64,000 bases of DNA, from assembly GCF_003590095.1 (NCBI RefSeq), contig NC_039502.1, positions 1,984,001 to 2,048,000 on the forward strand, in the 5' to 3' direction. This DNA comes from Trichoplusia ni (Eukaryota > Arthropoda > Insecta > Lepidoptera > Noctuidae). The notes under the pieces were generated by a model, which was not told the DNA's origin, did not search any database, and saw nothing but the letters and a program-made list of their open reading frames with translations. Made by a program: the position numbers and the translations under genes. This document shows positions 23,928 to 36,176 of this stretch, piece after piece (the first letter of the stretch is position 1; every line of letters begins with the position of its first letter).

Positions 23928-25599
23928 TACCACCTATCATATAACAGCTGTGTAATGAACGTTTATTACAAATTAAATAACTGAAACTCTCTCATTTAGC
24001 GAACGTATCTGCAGTTTCAGGTAAGGCTGGCTAGAGTTAATTGAAAATAGCTGTCAGGCGGTCTGGCTCAGGGAAATGAGCGAACGGTGGATCGCTACTT
24101 AGTACCTGATTGTAATTTGCATTGTTCGGGACCCGTGGAGTAGACGAAAGGTGCTAGTTTGGTACGTAATATGTTACTTAAGTGCAGGTTTGATTCAGTG
24201 TACCTACTTAGTGGTGATGTAGTAAATTTAATGAGGAGTAAATGATTCTATTTCAAATACTATTCATGGTTTAACTGTAAATATTTGTGAATAAAATGAA
24301 TTGTTTTATTTTTTTATGCAAGTTATACTTTTCATTCAGAACGTTTAAAATTAGCACTGGTTCTCTGAAGCGAAATATAAAATTGTTTTTACTGAAGATC
24401 AAAAAAAATCGTAAACACTTCGTAAAATTCTTCCTACAAGCCAAAAAGCACAATGAGTACTTACCTACAACATCTGTAAAGTAAAATCATATAAACGAAA
24501 CAATACATAACAAAAGCCAAATTAATACAAAGTAAAACAGAAACCCTCCTTACAACCAAAGACCACACAATAAATTCGTTTAGCTAAAGCATTTTTAAAA
24601 TTCCGAAAAGAAAAATGTTCTAGCGATTTTCAGTAGTAAAACGGCAAGTTTATTAAAATTCAGGCAGCGTCGAAAACTTACATCCCTGCAAACGTCGTGT
24701 TTACCGTGTTTTTAAACATGATAAGAAGCGTAATTTCCTGAATTAAGTTAGATTGTATCTGGTTAGAGTATTTTACGTTAAATATTTTGTATGTAGTTTT
24801 TTGGGGTGTAATGTCAAGAGGACGCTGACTCACTTGAATTTATTGTGGGTGCGTTTCGTAGAAATAATTAATGGGCTTGTGAATGAAACTTTGGACTAAA
24901 ATAGTTCGGATTACTTTTATATTTTCTTGAATTATTTAAGTGGAAAAAAATTGAGGATGTCTTTGCGCAGCAGTTGCACCTTAGACTTATAAAAAAAGAA
25001 AACTTTTATTTTGAAAAAAATTTCAATGCTATAAAAAGCATCCTTCAATACTATATTTTTAAGATATTTTCCACTGCACCATTTGCTCTCCTATTAAAAT
25101 ATACACATACACGAACGATATCAAAAGGTTACCAACCTTTCCCAAAGCCAGTCCCTCACCTCAAAATTCTCTTCCAAACAAAATATCATCAGAGCTTGTA
25201 CAAAGAGGAGGCAATATTAATTCCTTGCTCCATATCAAAATCTTCGACGCATCAGTCACTCCTTTGATCGTAGACAAACTTCATAACCTGTACGCTGCAA
25301 ACGTTAAATGGAGGTAGGGTTGCCACGCAAGGCTCTCGTTTTAATTCCTTTGTACGGCACACATAAAATGTTGTTAAGCCAATCGTTGCAGCGGGTTAGC
25401 GAAGGATTTGACTTTAAGTTGGGAGGAAAGGCAGTCTTCGAGGTATGGATTAAGTTAGCAAGGTATGTGTATTGTTGAAGCTAAGGATACGAAACCAAAA
25501 CAGCTTCCACACAAATAGTAGAAAGAACAGTGGACTAAAATCATAACAAGATTTTATTGATGCTATAATTAAAATAAGTTAAAACAAAGATTATCATTC
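23928..25599. other. AT-rich noncoding DNA
   Basis: No gene recognised. The 60- and 65-codon frames near 24.3 kb overlap on opposite strands. The 97-codon frame at 24974-25267 is lysine/isoleucine-rich from A/T-rich codons and has no domain. Confidence 0.55.
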
Positions 25600-25852
25600 A
25601 TCATTGCCCTAGCCTTTTCCCAACTATGTTGGGGTCGGCTACCAGTCTAACCGTTTTCAGCTTCACCAGTGTTTTACAAGGAGCGACTGCCTATCTGACC
25701 TCCTCAACCCAGTTACCTGGGCAACACGATACCCTATGGTTAGACTGGTTATCAGACTTTTTCAAGCTTCTGACTATCTGTAACGACTGTCAAAGATGTA
25801 GGAATAACAGCCGGGACCCACAGTTTAACGTGCCTTCCGAAACACGGAAATA
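25600..25852 (+). mobile_element. Dispersed moth repeat ('ccaactatgttggggtcggc' family)
   Basis: CCTTTTCCCAACTATGTTGG then GGTCGGCTACCAGTCTAACC, ACCAGTGTTTTACAAGGAGC, GACTGCC.TATCTGACCTCC, CAACCCAGTTACCTGGGCAA, GGTTAGACTGGT, TCTGACTATCTGTAACGAC and CGTGCCTTCCGAAACACGG. This is a very abundant lepidopteran interspersed repeat and this copy is well preserved. The 75-codon frame at 25626-25853 is repeat sequence, not a host gene. I do not assign the class with confidence. Confidence 0.75.
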
Positions 25853-26894
25853 AATTGAGTTTAAGATCCTGATCAGCGTGGCAACCCTAAATGAAGCCAA
25901 GTTTGCGGAAACGATATCAGTACACACGCACCTATCAGAGAGATAAACATAATATTTATAGGAGGCTTTGATCTGACACCGAGTTACCATATTGGATACC
26001 TGCTTAATTCACCGCCACGCAGTTTAATAGCTACATGGGACAAAATGAATTATAGATAGAAAAGCAGTACGAATGTAACGGTTTAAGTTTTGAAGTTTTT
26101 CCTTTTTCAGTAAATCTGTCTTTCGTTTTAATATTTTTCTTTTCACGTAGTGCTTTATCGGTTCAATGACCGCATTTACGTGCAGGTGACTGCAGGTTTG
26201 ATATAAGTTTAAAAAAATCTGTTTCAGCTTTAGATTATGAGGTTTTCCAAACATTGTGTTTTAATATTAATTCGGTTTTTTACTTGAAATCATGGCCACG
26301 ACCAAATTCAGATACTCATATTATACAACATGAAAATTTTCTTTATGTATGTTTACAGTAACCTATTTACTGACACATCAAAACTCTTCAATTCACTGTG
26401 CAACAAAACATCCTTATTTGTACTAACTATAAAAAAGCAATTTGTTGAAAGTCCCAGGATTAGGAAGTTCCCTATTGAAATGTTAATATAATGTCAATGA
26501 TCGATAGGAGAGGGCCAACAAGCAGTACCCAAACCTTATTGAAATTAATGGTCCTTAGAAACTCGGGAAGGACCATTACACCCCTCCTTAGTTCTTGTTG
26601 GCGTGATGATTAACGTCCTTGGTGTAAAGATCACAAGCGATCGTAATTACTAAGATATTACGTTGCTGTTACTGTAATCCTGGTACCAAAGCTATTTGTA
26701 GACCATAAAGTGTTCAATTCATTTTCATTGTCCTGAAATAATTACTTTAAATCTTTCAAGGCAGTGAAAATGAAAATAATAATACTTATATGTGTAATAC
26801 GTATAGATAAAAATATCATAGGTACAATGTTGGTGTAAAATTAAACCAAAAAAGACACACTTTACAGTAAAGGGACGAAACATCGTCTTCAATC
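25853..26894. other. AT-rich noncoding DNA
   Basis: No gene or recognised repeat. Two minus-strand frames of 66 and 76 codons are A/T-driven and unsupported. Confidence 0.55.
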
Positions 26895-26998
26895 GATCGA
26901 TCAATAAACTCATCGTATCGCGCTGGACATAGGAACCCCCTAAGATAAGCCCCAACTCCTGGTTTCCTACCTTCCGCATCCAGTCCGAGCCATTCACA
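26895..26998 (-). mobile_element. Probable LINE 3'-end relic
   Basis: On the minus strand: AATGGCTCGGACTGGATGCG, GAAGGTAGGAAACCAGGAG, TTAGGGGGTTCCTATGTCC, then a degenerate AG/GATGAG...ATTGATC end. This is the block order of the 3' end of common lepidopteran LINEs ('TGGATGCGGAAGG...GGGGGAGGCCTATGTCCAGCAGTGGAC...TGATGATG'). Two overlapping minus-strand frames (61 and 90 codons) cross it and probably derive partly from the old ORF end. Strongly diverged. Confidence 0.45.
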
Positions 26999-28100
26999 CA
27001 TTGACTAACATCTTAAACCTAACTGACTTTTAGTACTTAGTCATACTCGTAGTGCATACATATTTATCAATGCTCTGACGACATAATATATTACTTCTCT
27101 AAGCAGAACATTCAAAAGGCCATATCTAAGGATAGCGAAATGAATCTTTGATTTCCGTACAATCCTATACAACGTAAGGGCGATGTTCCAAAGCCGCTAT
27201 GACAGGAGCCGACACAAGCCGCCATAGAATCTGATGGCATTTGTTTATTACACTGGATTGGGTCAAAAGCAATTCCTCTATACTAATTGTGCAGACAGAG
27301 GCATTGTATTGTAAACGGTATTGTTTTACATGAGCGCTATCTAACCCTGTGTTGGGTGGTCTGGTGTGCAAGGCAAGCGGTAGCGGGTTGGTGAGTTTTA
27401 GGTGTTTTTATTTTAATTAATTAAACTTTCTGTTTTGCACTGGAATTTAATTACAACTTGCAGCGATATTATTGTGGTTTAAGTTCTAATTTTCCTCTAT
27501 ATTCAGAAACTATCTTATTTCCCAGGAAAGTGTAAACCTATGGCGACTCTTTGTAGCATTGAATTTTCTTATCATCACAATGTTTATTTTTGTTATTTAT
27601 TTGTTCCCAAATAAAAATCGATGACTTAAATCCCCTCCATCTTTATTAAACTGCTCCTAGATTTTCATCCAGCCGATACCGATGACACACCCCGCTATCC
27701 TCCTACTCTGCACACCCAACAACAATACGGGTTCATTATAATTTCATGGCATGTGTCGGCATGAATATTTCTGTGTGATTAATTCGCGCGGTTGCGACGC
27801 TTGCCGTTTATTAGCCGGCGTCGTGTAGGTGAGCACGATGCGCCTCTTAATCTTTCAACTAATAATCTTTACAGATTTTAAGGATACTCTTTTGAAAATA
27901 ATTATTTGGGACGTTTTCTTTTACGTGAAGATTTTTGCAGGTCAGTGATTATGAGACACGAATAAAAACGACACTTTGCTGAGTTGGGAGTTGATGATTT
28001 TTTATTTCAATATTCGAAAACCAGGTTTTACTTATCTCATGTTTTATTGGTATTATTTCCAGGTGGAATGTTATTAGTTTTTTAGAAACTATAAAGAAGT

Positions 28101-28140
28101 GAAAAACCAAGTGCTGGTACAAATAAGTACTTGGTTTTTC
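28101..28140. repeat. 12-bp perfect inverted repeat
   Basis: GAAAAACCAAGT (28101-28112) and ACTTGGTTTTTC (28129-28140) are exact reverse complements with a 16-base loop. It has a terminator-like look (stem plus T run) but has no such meaning in an animal genome. It may be a minor foldback. Confidence 0.6.
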
Positions 28141-28753
28141 TCTTCTGATGATCGAGTCAAAATCTCATTAAATTTTTGTCACAATGAAATAAAACTTTCC
28201 AAATGTAAGATGGAACTGCCCCAGTAAGGGTTCTGTACAAATCAGCTAAAGCAGTCTACACTTCAGCGGAAAAATGAAACTAAAGCCAACTCATATACCT
28301 ATAGACTCTACAATAGTAGAAATACATAATTACATTACTCCATGGAACAGCTCAAGAAACCCCAATGTCATGTAATTCAAAACACACATAAAACAATTTC
28401 CCGAGGCGCGCCGCCTCACCGTGACGCGGTACCATCGGATCATAATTCATCATCATTATCCGCGCGTTTGCCGATGGACGCCTTCTACACTCCCGAATTC
28501 ATTTAGCTACAATATGTTTTTATTGTGAGGATAACAGATGGAGTTTCTTTCTTTAATTTACGAATTGATTTTCGTGTTGTTCTAGGATGTTTTTGTTGAT
28601 TTTAGTCGTGATTTTGATAATGACTTATGATGCTTTTTGACTTTTGGTCCTTTTCTTACAGTAATCGTGCAGGGTAAGTGTGCGACGTGGAAAGTTTCAC
28701 ATTATAATGATTTAAATTCATCATATAGCAAATAAGCAAATAAAGTTGCAACA

Positions 28754-28799
28754 AATGTAAAGTCGAGGATATATATATATTTGAGGATACATTTACATT
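28754..28799. repeat. (AT)6 microsatellite inside a short dyad
   Basis: An (AT)6 run at 28769-28780 is flanked by GAGGAT/TGAGGAT and by the inverted pair AATGTAAA (28754-28761) and TTTACATT (28792-28799). The AT run is likely to extrude a cruciform. Confidence 0.55.
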
Positions 28800-29900
28800 G
28801 GCAAAAATAATTTGAATTAGAACTCAGTATTTTCTTGTAGTCATCTTCCGGTTCATTATTTAAATTGGTTTCAATACAACTATCTTACAAACGTACATAC
28901 AATCGTCTGTAGTTCATCACAGCGGCTTACCAAGTTGCAGTTGGCCGGCATCGAAGTAGCCACCCGCTCTATCTCTAGACAAATCGAAGCAAACCTACAG
29001 CAGTACCATCTAATCCATTTTAATTTAGCATCGAGTGTGCCATTAGTTAAGGTCTCCTTAACTGGTCTAAACTGCATCTTAAACCGTACATTAATTGTAA
29101 ATTAGTGGTAGACTGAATTACGGCTATTTGTTACGAGTTGTTGTTTAGATTTGTCGCTCCGTTAGCAATTTGTCGTTGTCTCTTATCTAATTGCAGAGTT
29201 TTAACTGCTCTAGATATTTATGTTACGTTTTTATGTGTTTCGGGTTATTGTCTGCTATATAAATTACAGTCTTATCGTAAGAGTCAATTGGAACAACTTG
29301 TACACTAACTATCTCTAATAGATGTTGCTTTGTTGTTTATTTTAATACGCTTTTTGTAATTACTCTTTGAGTGGTACTAGGGAAAACAAACCGAGGTTTA
29401 TTCTGATTCAAATATTTAAATAAGTTTTCAGTTAATTTTGAGTACTTAGTATAAATTATGTTAATTGTTACAAAAACTATGAATAATGTAGATGTTTAAT
29501 GTTGAGTATTGTAATGATAATTATATCTGAACTATATAACTTTATATACATTTGCTAAGTATATTCCATTAATATCATTGATGAGCAGCCAAGATTCTGT
29601 CGCATAAAATAATAAAAGATGGCTTATTAGTTTACTAAGCATGTAAATTGATAATCCTTCAGCTTATTGCCTGAATCAATTGAATGTCTTATCAAGTGTT
29701 TATTAGCTTCCGCTTAAGAAAATCTGCAATACAACAAAACAATCTATCTTAAACCGTAAATTTTCTTAATCTTTTTGTAACAATACACTTAATGGAAAGC
29801 ATAGAAAAGTAATTAAGAATCAATACACTTAAAAGATTCAAAGACATACGCATTAATAAGCCACAATACAGAGTTCTTGCAAATAGCGCAATTAAGGGTA

Positions 29901-29955
29901 GTGCGCTAGCGACGAGCGAGCGGAGCGGAGCGAAGCGGTGCGGCGCGGTGCGTCG
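29901..29955. repeat. GC-rich GCGGN/GAGCG array
   Basis: A 50-bp block made of GAGCG, GCGGA, GCGGT and GCGCGG units (GAGCGAGCGGAGCGGAGCG followed by AAGCGGTGCGGCGCGG) in strongly AT-rich surroundings. It looks like an imperfect pentamer expansion. A similar but shorter GAGCGG tract lies at 14465-14484. Confidence 0.65.
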
Positions 29956-30570
29956 TTAACTTGACAATAATTTAAATTGGTCCTTACACTCGATACGTAC
30001 TTGTAAATGAGCTAGAATACTAGAACACAGAGTTGTAAAGCAGTTTTACTTTAGACGTCACTAATGCAAGCTACTAAAATTGGAGGAGGCAAATATTTAT
30101 ATTTATTTTTGTTAATGATTGTTCATAGCTTGCGGACTATCGTCTATGACATGATGTTGTTAATCCGAATCCTTCATGTTTTTTTTTAGGTGAATTGCCC
30201 TTAAATGCGAAATATGTGAAATTTAAAAGTCACAAGTTAAAATAATTTTTATCGTTGTTGTTGTGTTAGGAATAATATGGTAAATAAGCACTCGATAGTA
30301 TGTTACTCTAAATCAGCACATTTAGAGTTCAGGCGTCAAAACCATAAGTAATGTGTAGGTACTTATGATGTTTCCGAATCAATGATTTTCTTTAAACTCT
30401 GCCTATACCCTAAAGTAACTTGGCCTGCAAAATAGGTTTATTCTATTACCAACAAAACTACATATATTGTGATTTCTATTAGTTTCGTAACTTCATCCGC
30501 GACACTACTTGCCTGAAAGTCCCCCAATTAATTGGCGAGCCGTTCCCCCGATTTAACTTGTAAACGAGTG

Positions 30571-30638
30571 CAGTACCCTGTATACCCTGCCGCTGTACCC
30601 TGCCTCTGTACCCTGCTGTACCCTGCTATGCCCTGCCG
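30571..30638 (+). repeat. Minisatellite with TACCCTGC core
   Basis: Six copies of the core (G)TACCCTGC or GCCCTGC, separated by 0-6 bases: GTACCCTG, ATACCCTGC, CTGTACCCTGC (x2), TGTACCCTGC, TATGCCCTGC. Spacing of 10-15 bp varies, so it expanded by unequal slippage. It lies downstream of a GC-richer stretch. Confidence 0.8.
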
Positions 30639-31204
30639 GTACCGCGCCAATTAGACGCAGATTAATAATAGTTAATGCGACTGATTCGTTCTATGTCGAG
30701 TTTATGTAGGAATGGGGTATTACTAAACAGGTTGCTTGTTAAGAGATTGAGTGCCAACATGTAGTGAGTTGTATTTATACGGGTACTCATATTCAATAAA
30801 TGAAGAGCTTTTTGTTTTGTGACTTAAATTTCATTTTACTTTGATCGAAAGAGTTGTTCTGATTCAATGTAGAGACAGTTGTTTCTTTATTTATTTCAAA
30901 GTTTAGGATATAGTAAATACTTATGGAAATCATTATACAAGTTTATATTATTTCACACAATAACTGTATACCCTGTATAAACTCATAATTCTTGACACTT
31001 TTGTTTGTAACAATGGACACCATTGTAAAGCCCTCATAAACTCAACTGACATAAAACTCTTTTGACGAATACCTGTGACGCATAGTTTCATATTATTCCC
31101 AGATCATTAAAATGATTCCAACATTTTAATAAAAGGATTAAGAGTCCAGAATTATTCATTCCCATTCAAACACATACCCTTTATTTTTATGAACAAGCTT
31201 CTAG

Positions 31205-31567
31205 CCGGAGTACAAAACCAACGTAAGCGGAGACCATGTCACAAACTTTGGTGGCAAGGGAAATGCGACTCTACAATGTGGAGTTAAAGTTGAAGCATGC
31301 AGCAATCGCAAGTTTGCCTGGCTGTCCATACAACAGATGTTACAAACACTTTATAGAAGACTAGTTGAAGAAGTTGGTTCAACTTTCTCAGTTCGTGAGA
31401 TGAAATTTTATTTGGCAAACCTTTTTTGAATATTCGCAAAAGTTTCGAGCTCTCAGTGGCTCTACGAAGCGTCTGATTTGCTCCAAGTTTGCAACTCGAC
31501 TGAATTTTTGGCAGTCAATGACTTTTATTGGTTTCCGAGATCTGTTTGGTTGACTTTTTGCGGTTAA
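31205..31567 (+). pseudogene. Interrupted open frame, 74 + 45 codons, unknown
   Basis: From the codon after a TAG at 31202, one frame runs 74 codons to a TGA at 31427-31429, then continues in the same frame for 45 codons to TAA at 31565. One stop in 120 codons is low for DNA this A/T-rich, and G+C is higher than nearby. The predicted segments include KFAWLSIQQMLQTLYRRLVE and SSSQWLYEASDLLQV, which look helical and protein-like. There is no ATG near the start and no recognised domain. The antisense register is also open for over 50 codons, so direction is uncertain. It could be a decayed transposon ORF, an exon with a wrong-side stop, or chance. Confidence 0.25.
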
Positions 31568-32151
31568 TGGTTTTGGTACCGATACTAGAGTATTCTATGT
31601 TATTCGAGCGAATATAGATCGAGGATCACATAGATTTTAAGAAATTTAAAGTTCAAAGTAGCAGTAAAAAAATACCCAAAGCAAGCATATTTTCAGAGAA
31701 AGAGGATTTTTTAACATCATATTTAAAAAAAAAACTTACGGTATTAGATTGGAATTTGCTTGAAAACTACCGCTTTGAACTTTAATTTTATCAATAATCA
31801 ATATACACTCGTATACATATAATGCTAACTATGAACTTTTCTGAGGCGTGGGATTTCGCGAAATTGCGTTAAAGAAGTACAAAATCAGAACCAGATGTCG
31901 CAGTAACCGTTGCCGGAAGTCAAAACCACTTGAAAGGCCGAAGTGGCAACCACTGCGCGGGCGCATACCACCGATAAACCACCTGTACTTTTACTTCCCT
32001 CCTTTGCAAGTTTTTTTAGGCAGTGCTTATTTTGAATATAATCATAAAACTTACGCAATTTTTAAGCGACTTCAATAATAAAGAGCTTCTCTAGATAGTT
32101 TACTATACTCTCAGAACGGTGCCTTTTTAACCAACGTCATGAAAGATAGAG

Positions 32152-32195
32152 CTTACGGTTACATACAACTTAACATCGTTGTATGTAACCGTAAG
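32152..32195. repeat. Perfect 18-bp inverted repeat (hairpin)
   Basis: CTTACGGTTACATACAAC (32152-32169) is repeated exactly in reverse complement at 32178-32195, with an 8-base loop TTAACATC. A G-T pair can extend the stem. The structure resembles a short RNA hairpin or a fresh palindromic duplication. Nothing else of a transposon is visible around it. Confidence 0.8.
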
Positions 32196-35100
32196 TTTTT
32201 GTTTTCTACGTCTACGATACGTCTCTAATTCTTTCAATGAGCCTACGCCACGTTACTCTTGAGTAAGTTAAATCAATTATAATAATTATTTTTTAACTTG
32301 CAATTATTTCCCAGTACATGTATAAGTATGTACTTTTGAAAATGAAAATTAAGGTCTTAAAAAAACATTAATAATTGAAAAATTGTTAACACCTGCGACC
32401 ACCCCTAAAAGTTATTTTTAAACCCTTCAGGTGTTATTTAATCTCCCAATTAAAAAACAACCAGCTAATCCATTTTTCATTCTATTCGAGATTAACGTGA
32501 AATCATAAATATATTTTAACACGAAAACGCCTGCAGCATCCATGTTTAAAAACCTTATTTTAAGTGTCTATGGTTATTCGATTCATTATTGATTTATGGC
32601 AACCCTCAGACCCTGTGATCTTACTTTTGTTTCATTTCTTTCCTCGATTTTTTCAACTACCCTCTTTGACTTACCTATTCAAAACTGCAAATTAATGAAA
32701 AATAAGCCTTAACGCTTGTGGATAAGGTTTAAGTGTTGTTTGTGGATGTTAGTTTGTTTGTTATAAGCAAAATAGTAACACAAAAACACTTCTGAGTATT
32801 AGCAGGTAGTTCCAAGAAATTCTCGGTCGATTCTCGGAACTTTTTTAAGAGAGGTTTTCCTTAAAGATACTTTTATGTTTTTATAGAGTATTTGGAATAT
32901 ATTATTATAATTCTACTTGAGTGTCCTGTAGACACAACTTAGTATATTCTGGCTTACATAATATTAATATTACAAATATTTCTATAAAATACTTTTGACT
33001 TGTATTTTTTGGGCCAATATATGAAAAATGGCACATGAAGCATCACATAACCTAGTTTAGTCTTAATTAAGTACTTCCAAAATGTTCGTGTTATCGCAGT
33101 CAACGTTACCGAAATGTAAAGTTGAACTTCCTTTTCCCTATCACACATTAAAAAACAAAATTAAAAAGGTATAAAAGCAAGTACTTGTGTAATCTTACAG
33201 GAAGCCCGAAGGGAACGTGTTACAATTCGTATTGAGTAACTCAGTAGGTGTTTATAGATGTAAAAGTTTTGTCAAGTTATGTTATTTGTCCGAGTTTGTT
33301 CGGCAGTTCGGTTGTTTTATCGCTCGCCTCGTATTAAACACGTGATGGTTGCACGTGGCTTTAGGACGGGAATGTTTTGCGCGAGCACTTACACGAACAT
33401 TCGTAGAAAGTGTTCTTGATGTCCTGGCTTTCTAACTGTCGGTTGGCTGAAATAACTTTAATTAACATTCTTTTACATTTTTTTTTCTAAATTCTGACTG
33501 TATATTTTAATGTCTTACTAAAAAGTCTTTTTTTCCTTTAAATTACCGGAACTGTATTCATAAAGACAAAATGTTTGATATGAATGTTCCTATATCAATA
33601 ACACAAAGTCAGATACAGGATACCGATTGAAATCGAATTTATTTAAATCGAAATTGTTTTAGACTGGCGGCTATAACAATAACAGTAATAAGGTATAAAA
33701 GCAGCTGTACACTATTACCAAATAACAACCTTAGTTTAATAGTTTAAGACAGAACTTGTTTTAATGAACCGTGTCCTTAGAGAACACGTGGCCACTGCCT
33801 CCCTCCCGAATAACAGAGCGAACCTAAACAATAGCCCCTTTAATACCCGCCTTACACCATACGCCATTATTTGCGAGTGTCTCACCAGCACCATGCCGCG
33901 TTGATTGTACCGGTTACCAATATGCTAATGCCCACTGGCCACTCCATGAACTCTTTGCTGACAAGAAATAAGAGTATAATAATATAATGCTCACTGTAAT
34001 AATCCCATACGAGTCGCACAATGGACTTAGTTCTATAGAAAAGAATTAATGGCGTGGACTTTTTGTAGGTCACTTCGTAAATTTGAATTTTTATTTCCTT
34101 GGGGTGAATGCTCCTCTGTGTGGCGTTAGGATTAGGTAACGTTTAGAATTCATGCTCTATTATGGGGACGAAAGTGAAACCAAAATATTGTGAGTTTCAA
34201 GTAATAATAATGTTTGTGTTGGTCAAATCGGTAAATTGTAGAGTCGTAGTTATTTAAAACTAAGATATAACCATAATCACTGCTGGAGTTATATTTCTGA
34301 ATTATTTTAAAAAATAATTGGAAGTTCGACGGTTTATTTCTTACCCTGTCAGTTTTCACCTTAACAAATCCAAGAATATTAAAATTACCGATACTGTGAC
34401 TTTCAAGTCTATATAGTGTGAGAAACCTCTTTCATTTTCATTCCTCGATTACCATAAGAACCCACGACTAACGAACGAAATCAAATTAACTATTGAATGC
34501 ACAACCATTGAGTGAATAATATTACCAGCGCTATCTCTTTTGTATGATTTTAATAACAACCTGCTTAATACATGACATGCACAAATAACCAGTTGCGAGA
34601 TCTCTCCACAGAATTCCAGATCTGATCATCCTAATTGTCTACCTCCACGCATACCTGGTCAATTATTAAATAGACAGCCGATTACAATACAAGCTTCAAA
34701 CCCGAGCCACAATAGGACTATAATAAAATCCAAGATGGATTGTCCAAAAAAGTACAAAACGGACAAATCAAAACAATACTCCTAACTTATGCATGTAATG
34801 CGCTGTAGTATTTGTATGCCCACCCTTTCTTAAAAGACTGGTAAGACCAGAAAATAGAAAAAAGCGAAGGGCGAGTACGCACACAGCCACATAGCTCACA
34901 CGTGAGAGGGCAAAAAATAAACGTTGTTGGGATATTCTGAGAGCTCGCAAAAGAAATGAGACCTTAACGTGCTGACGTAGAGTTGAGTGTTGCGTACGTT
35001 AGTAAATATTGTTTATGATAAAACATCAGCTGTTTGGAGTAGCTGCAAAGGGAATATGGTGCAGATAAATTAGTGCGAGCATTTGGTAACTGTCACGTCT

Positions 35101-36134
35101 ATTACGGGGATAATATCGCTGGAAACGAGTGATGAAGGACTGCTTATGTGTTTAGCTAAATTGTATTATATTCATACTGTTTTTACATAAAGGGAGAGCA
35201 GTATTCCCAGACGTAGTTACGTGAAAGTTAGAGGCAATTTCGTATTGCGATAGATTCGTTCACTTACGAAGGCAATCTACTGATAGTCGAGGCAAAATGG
35301 CGAAGTTAACAGACGAATGTTAACTTGTTATAAAGTCTTGTGATCCGATATTCGAGACGATCGATTGATTTAGCTAATGAAAAAAAGAAAGGTACACATA
35401 ATTACGAATTGTAATGAAACACCCCATATTTCTTTTTCTATAAACCTCAAACCTATCTTAAACATTTTGACAACGTAGCCAAGTAATTTACATTGGAAAA
35501 TACTTTTTTCCAAATTAGTTGAACATTTACTTTTAGGCCTCTGCTAACTTTGAGCTCATTATTTTTTTTCACTTAAGCGTAAAATCTGCACGTTGGCTCA
35601 ATTATCTGTGCCAATTCTAAGGGGTGATAACCAGTGCTAGCTTTTAAACTTTTTGTCCTAAATCATCTTTATTGCTTGAGGCTTTAAGTTCAAAATACTA
35701 TAACGATGTTTTTCAACGTCTTACTATAAAAAAATCTACCTGTCTGCCCTATTTTATGTTCGAAGCTTGTTCATAAGCGTCTTGTGGTATTTTTTGTATT
35801 ACTTGAAGTTTCTTGTTACGAACATTATTCATATAGTCTTGTTTGTTCGAATATTTCATAGAAATAAACCTCAATAGTCAGCTGATCTACAGGCGCTCGT
35901 TTGTAAATAGAGATGAAAACGATTAGATTATGGAAAATGTAATTTGAGAGGTTTAGTGCAAATAAAAAGATTTGCGGGAAATCAATTTATTTATTTTTCG
36001 GTAATCCATGATTTGATTTTTTACTTTGTGAAAGAAACGTTCTTTGTCAGTAATAAAACGATTTTGAAAAAAACGAACAATGGAATAACTTGAAATCCAA
36101 GCAAAGGCAAATCATGATGGCACTTATTACCATG

Positions 36135-36176
36135 ATATCCGACCACCCTGCGAGTCGGGCCGCAGGCAAAAGCTAG
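36135..36176 (+). mobile_element. Helitron-like 3' end fragment, second family
   Basis: CCCTGCGAGTCGGGCCGCAG then GCAAAAGCTAG, followed by T. The GCGGGCAAAAGCTAGT type terminus is the 3' end of a common lepidopteran Helitron-like family distinct from the 5.3 kb elements (GCAAAAGCTAG rather than GCAACAGCTAG). Only the end is recognisable. Confidence 0.5.

Larger units (their letters stand above)
26999..30570. other. Noncoding DNA with scattered GC-rich patches
   Basis: No gene established. GC-rich patches lie at 27781-27840 (ending TAGGTGAGC, donor-like), 28400-28500 and 29901-29955. A minus-strand frame at 28880-29077 begins MQFRPVKE and crosses a strong donor-like GTAAGC at about 28930 (minus), but nothing identifies a protein. 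Confidence 0.45.

Noticed and set aside
24974..25267. 97-codon plus-strand frame
   Set aside because: Low-complexity Lys/Ile/Phe composition from A/T-rich codons; no motif and no GC contrast.
25626..25853. 75-codon plus-strand frame
   Set aside because: Entirely within a high-copy moth repeat; non-coding family as far as I know.
26725..27001. Two overlapping minus-strand frames of 90 and 61 codons
   Set aside because: They cross a probable LINE 3'-end relic and then run into A/T-rich DNA (YTYYTYKYYYF), so not a host gene.
28101..28140. Rho-independent terminator
   Set aside because: Stem plus T-run resembles one, but the sequence is clearly from an animal genome.
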